A program made the position numbers and the translations under genes. DNA of 64,000 nt from Pseudomonas fluorescens (GTDB lineage Bacteria; Pseudomonadota; Gammaproteobacteria; Pseudomonadales; Pseudomonadaceae). This document shows, in pieces, positions 61,937 through 64,000 of the stretch. The stretch covers positions 5,828,001-5,892,000 of the forward strand of contig NZ_CP038438.1 of assembly GCF_004683905.1 (NCBI RefSeq). The letters are read 5' to 3'. The notes below the pieces were generated by a model that did not search any database, was not told the DNA's origin, and saw only the letters and a list, made by a program, of their open reading frames with translations. Numbering within the stretch: position 1 is the stretch's first letter; each line of letters starts with the position of its first letter.

Positions 61937-62356
61937 TCACTCGCGGAATTCACCGCCGTTGGCAGGCTGCGATTCAACTTCCAGCAACGTCAGTTTCAGG
62001 GTCTTGCCACCCGGAGCCGGCCAGTCGATGTGCTGACCGACCTTCAGGCCCAGCAGCGCGCTGCCGACCGGCGCGAGGATCGAGATCTTGCCTTCGTCGG
62101 CGTTGGCATCCTTGGGGTAGACCAGCGTCAGGTGATAGTCCTTGCCGCTGCCTTCTTCGCGGCAGTGCACGCGGGAATTCATCGTCACGACATCGGCGGG
62201 CACTTCATCGTGGCCGACCAGCGTATCGGCGCGGTCCAGTTCGGTTTGCAGCGCGATCACGCCCGGCGCAGCCTGGTCTTTCTCATTCAGGTTGTCGATC
62301 AAGCGCTCCAGACGTTGCACGTCCAGACGGGTAAGAGTGATGGAAGGTGCGGTCAT
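61937..62356 (-). CDS. rnk: Rnk, regulator of nucleoside diphosphate kinase
   Basis: 139 residues from ATG 62356 (MTAPSITLTRLDVQRLERLI); the frame opens 10 codons further upstream without conservation. A GreA-like C-terminal domain: SRVHCREEGSGKDYHLTLVY, ISILAPVGSALLGLKVGQHI, a short N-terminal helix pair of the Rnk type. Binds RNA polymerase secondary channel in E. coli. Named for restoring Ndk levels and polymer synthesis in algQ-defective P. aeruginosa, a link to algQ above. Confidence 0.9.
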   Translation of the reverse strand: MTAPSITLTRLDVQRLERLIDNLNEKDQAAPGVIALQTELDRADTLVGHDEVPADVVTMNSRVHCREEGSGKDYHLTLVYPKDANADEGKISILAPVGSALLGLKVGQHIDWPAPGGKTLKLTLLEVESQPANGGEFRE

Positions 62357-62384
62357 GATCCGGGCAGACTCCTTTCTTCTGCAC

Positions 62385-62425
62385 ACAAAAAAAGCAAAAC
62401 CCCGCCAAAAAAGACGGGGTTTTCA
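62385..62425 (-). terminator. Terminator after DUF1289/cyaY
   Basis: Stem AAAACCCCG / CGGGGTTTT around ~10 bases (62396-62423), followed on the minus strand by TTTTGCTTTTTTT. It lies downstream of the leftward cyaY-DUF1289 operon and just before rnk. Confidence 0.75.
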
Positions 62426-62510
62426 CCATGCCTCGATGGGTTGAGGCGTGTTCGGACACTATCACAGCTCAAAAAATATACAAGCCACCCACTTTTGATC
62501 TGGCAAGAAC

Positions 62511-62608
62511 CCCTGTGGCGAGGGGATTTATCCCCGATGGGTCGCGCAGCGGCCCCCAAGCTTCTGAGACTGCTGCGCAGTCTATCGGGGATAAATCCCC
62601 TCACCACA
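62511..62608. repeat. Imperfect inverted repeat (GGGGAT class)
   Basis: GTGGCGAGGGGATTTATCCC at the left and GGGATAAATCCCCTCACCAC at the right, inner arms AGCGGCCC/GCGCAG. Same class as the element at 42841. Confidence 0.75.
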
Positions 62609-62616
62609 AGGTCGAG

Positions 62617-62835
62617 TCAAGTCAGGGCTTTTCGTGCGGCAGCCTGCTGGCAGATGATCCGACGGCGCTGATCGTCTGCCGAGCGCCATTCGCGAATATC
62701 CTCGACATGGCGGAAGCAGCCGAGACAAACCTTCTGTTCATCCAGCCGGCATACGCCGCTGCACGGCGAAGGCACGGCCGGGCTGATGTTGCTGTAAAGC
62801 GGCTTTGGCGGACGAACAGGTGCGCTATCAGTCAC
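62617..62835 (-). CDS. DUF1289 iron-sulfur-type small protein
   Basis: 72 residues from GTG 62835, chosen because AAGG lies upstream and it leaves a 4-base gap after cyaY; a GTG at 62868 would add 11 residues and overlap cyaY. Conserved cysteine motif SPCSGVCRLDEQKVCLGCFR, then EIREWxxxxDxxRRxI-type helix. The four cysteines probably hold an Fe-S cluster or zinc. Same operon as frataxin, which fits an Fe-S role. Confidence 0.8.
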   Translation of the reverse strand: MTDSAPVRPPKPLYSNISPAVPSPCSGVCRLDEQKVCLGCFRHVEDIREWRSADDQRRRIICQQAAARKALT

Positions 62836-62839
62836 GAAA

Positions 62840-63172
62840 TCACAGACCTTCGAAATCGAATTCGACACCGGCCTGCTGCTTGACGATGCGTTCGAGCATT
62901 TCGCCCAATTGCTCTTCGCTCTTGTCGCACATCCAGCGCTCGCTCTCTTCGTCGTAGTCGAAGTGGAAACCGCCGGAGACCGCCGCCAACCACAGCTGGC
63001 GCAACGGCTCCTGACGACTGAAAATCAGCTGCGTGCCGTTTTCAAACTTCACAGTCAGTACACCGGCCGAGCTTTCCAGGTCGATATCCAGGTCGCTTTC
63101 GTCAAAGATGTCCTCCAGTTTTTCCTGGGTTTCATCGACCAGATCGTGGAAACGCGCTTCGGACAAACTCAT
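62840..63172 (-). CDS. cyaY: CyaY, bacterial frataxin
   Basis: 110 residues from ATG 63172 (MSLSEARFHDLVDETQEKLE). Acidic helix with IFDESDLDIDLESSAGVL, then FENGTQLIFSRQEPLRQLWL and WLAAVSGGFHFDYDEESERW. Binds iron and slows IscS-driven cluster assembly. Upstream frame extends 36 codons without homology. Beside DUF1289. Confidence 0.93.
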   Translation of the reverse strand: MSLSEARFHDLVDETQEKLEDIFDESDLDIDLESSAGVLTVKFENGTQLIFSRQEPLRQLWLAAVSGGFHFDYDEESERWMCDKSEEQLGEMLERIVKQQAGVEFDFEGL

Positions 63173-63287
63173 TGTGGCAACCTCAAAAAATGTCTGATCA
63201 GGCTCAAGCGCCGCAAGATACGGACGCTGCCGGCCGATTGCAAAGATTAACGACCAAGCACCTGCCGGCACATCCAACACAACACTT

Positions 63288-63375
63288 GTGGGAGCGGGCT
63301 TGCTCGCGAAGGGGCCGGCACATCCAGCATTTTTCTCGACTGGACCGACGCCTTCGCGGGCAAGCCCGCTCCCAC
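63288..63375. repeat. REP palindrome pair before lptM
   Basis: GTGGGAGCGGGCTTGCTCGC at 63288 and CGCGGGCAAGCCCGCTCCCAC ending at 63375: one arm differs at one base from the common form. Lies between cyaY and the lptM promoter. Confidence 0.85.
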
Positions 63376-63448
63376 AGGGGTTTATGCGTATTCAGACAGC
63401 CCCGCCGGACGGGAACCCCCTCGCATAGGCAAGCTGCCGGGTGGCCGG

Positions 63449-63454
63449 TATACT
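63449..63454 (+). promoter_or_regulatory. -10 box of the lptM-lysA promoter
   Basis: TATACT 35 bases before the lptM ATG. No good -35 at 17 bases (TAGGCA), so the promoter is tentative. Confidence 0.45.
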
Positions 63455-63488
63455 CCGGCGCAATTAACGCATTTTCAAGGATTTCGCC

Positions 63489-63662
63489 ATGAAGCGCCTG
63501 ATCTCTTCCCTTGCTGCGCTCGTCGCGGTTGCCTGCCTCGTTTCGGCCTGTGGTCAAAAAGGCCCGCTGTACCTGCCGGATGACGATCAGGACCCGGCCG
63601 AGCAAGCCCAGTCTTCGCAGAAGCAGCCGTCCAAAGCACACAAGCACGACGTTTACCAATAA
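63489..63662 (+). CDS. lptM: LptM-type small lipoprotein (YifL)
   Basis: 57 residues, below usual size cut-offs. Signal-II peptide with lipobox VSAC (Cys21), then GQKGPLYLPDDDQDP, the conserved CGQKGPLYLP start of LptM. In E. coli it helps LptDE mature its disulfides. 9 bases before lysA and in its operon, as in other gammaproteobacteria (cyaY, yifL, dapF type neighbourhood). Confidence 0.85.
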   Translation: MKRLISSLAALVAVACLVSACGQKGPLYLPDDDQDPAEQAQSSQKQPSKAHKHDVYQ

Positions 63663-63671
63663 GGGATCGCC

Positions 63672-64000
63672 ATGGACGCTTTTAACTACCGTGGCGGGGA
63701 GCTGTTCGCGGAAGGTGTGGCGCTGTCCGCCATCGCCGACCGCTTCGGCACGCCCACCTACGTCTACTCGCGTGCGCACATCGAAGCCCAGTATCTGGCC
63801 TACGCCGACGCGCTGGCCGGCATGCCGCACCTGGTCTGCTACGCCGTCAAGGCCAACTCCAACCTCGGGGTTCTGAATGTCCTGGCCCGTCTCGGCGCCG
63901 GTTTCGACATCGTTTCCCGTGGCGAGCTGGAACGTGTACTCGCCGCTGGCGGCAGCGCCGACAAAATCGTGTTCTCCGGCGTCGGCAAGACCCGTGACGA
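63672..64000 (+). CDS. lysA: LysA, diaminopimelate decarboxylase (5' part)
   Basis: First 109 codons, cut by the window edge. Fold-type III PLP enzyme: FGTPTYVYSRAHIEAQYLAY and the pyridoxal-binding VCYAVKANSNL with Lys60, then ARLGAGFDIVSRGELERVLA and SADKIVFSGVGKTRD. Final step of lysine synthesis from meso-DAP. Follows lptM; dapF would be expected next but lies outside. Confidence 0.95.
   Translation, partial: MDAFNYRGGELFAEGVALSAIADRFGTPTYVYSRAHIEAQYLAYADALAGMPHLVCYAVKANSNLGVLNVLARLGAGFDIVSRGELERVLAAGGSADKIVFSGVGKTRD

Overview
The window reads as chromosomal core from a Pseudomonas of the fluorescens/putida side of the genus. The composition is GC-rich, and the gene order (ubiI-ubiH-pepP-ygfB-zapA-ssrS-ygfA, glpT, ubiD-rho-trxA-ppx/ppk1-hemB, ABC-F-algP-algQ-dsbB-hemY-hemX-hemD-hemC-algR-argH, cyaA-rnk-cyaY-lptM-lysA) matches what I recall of the corresponding P. 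aeruginosa segment. Genus-typical REP palindromes recur between genes. Assignments are from reading the sequence; no database was searched.

Layout. 1-5800: ubiquinone hydroxylases, PepP, UPF0149 protein, a short coiled-coil protein with ZapA, 6S RNA, 5-formyl-THF cyclo-ligase, a 51-residue membrane protein and an EVE-domain protein. 5900-10700: a three-gene HlyD/ABC efflux operon. 10700-16800: a FliL-like secreted protein, a quinone oxidoreductase, a TonB-C protein, a histidine phosphatase, GlpT, a ChaC-like cyclotransferase and a PagP-like barrel behind an AT-rich stretch. 16850-23400: flavin/2Fe-2S reductase, UbiD, an O-acyltransferase, Rho and thioredoxin. 23500-27300: a FadR-type regulator divergent from an amino-acid ABC transporter, apparently inserted between trxA and ppx. 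27500-34900: Ppx and Ppk1 facing each other, HemB, DedA, ElbB, YaiI. 35000-42800: FTR1-cytochrome iron permease, LysR regulator, then a five-gene envelope cluster (two COG3014 paralogues, a YcfL-type lipoprotein, an LpoB-type lipoprotein and a secreted LpoB/CsgG-like protein). 43000-57200: LysE, MscS, ABC-F, AlgP, FKBP, AlgQ, DsbB, late haem genes, AlgR and ArgH. 57300-64000: GST, two small conserved proteins, CyaA, Rnk, a DUF1289 protein, frataxin, LptM and the start of LysA.

How they connect: HemB, HemC, HemD, HemX and HemY cover haem synthesis and CyaY supports Fe-S/haem iron; AlgP, AlgQ and AlgR are classical alginate/global regulators; Ppk1/Ppx set polyphosphate. There is no prophage, transposase, CRISPR array, tRNA or rRNA. 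The least understood part is the 38.0-42.8 kb envelope cluster. Also notable are AlgR without an adjacent AlgZ/FimS sensor, the regulator/ABC insertion with a candidate operator, and the AT-rich PagP-like locus.
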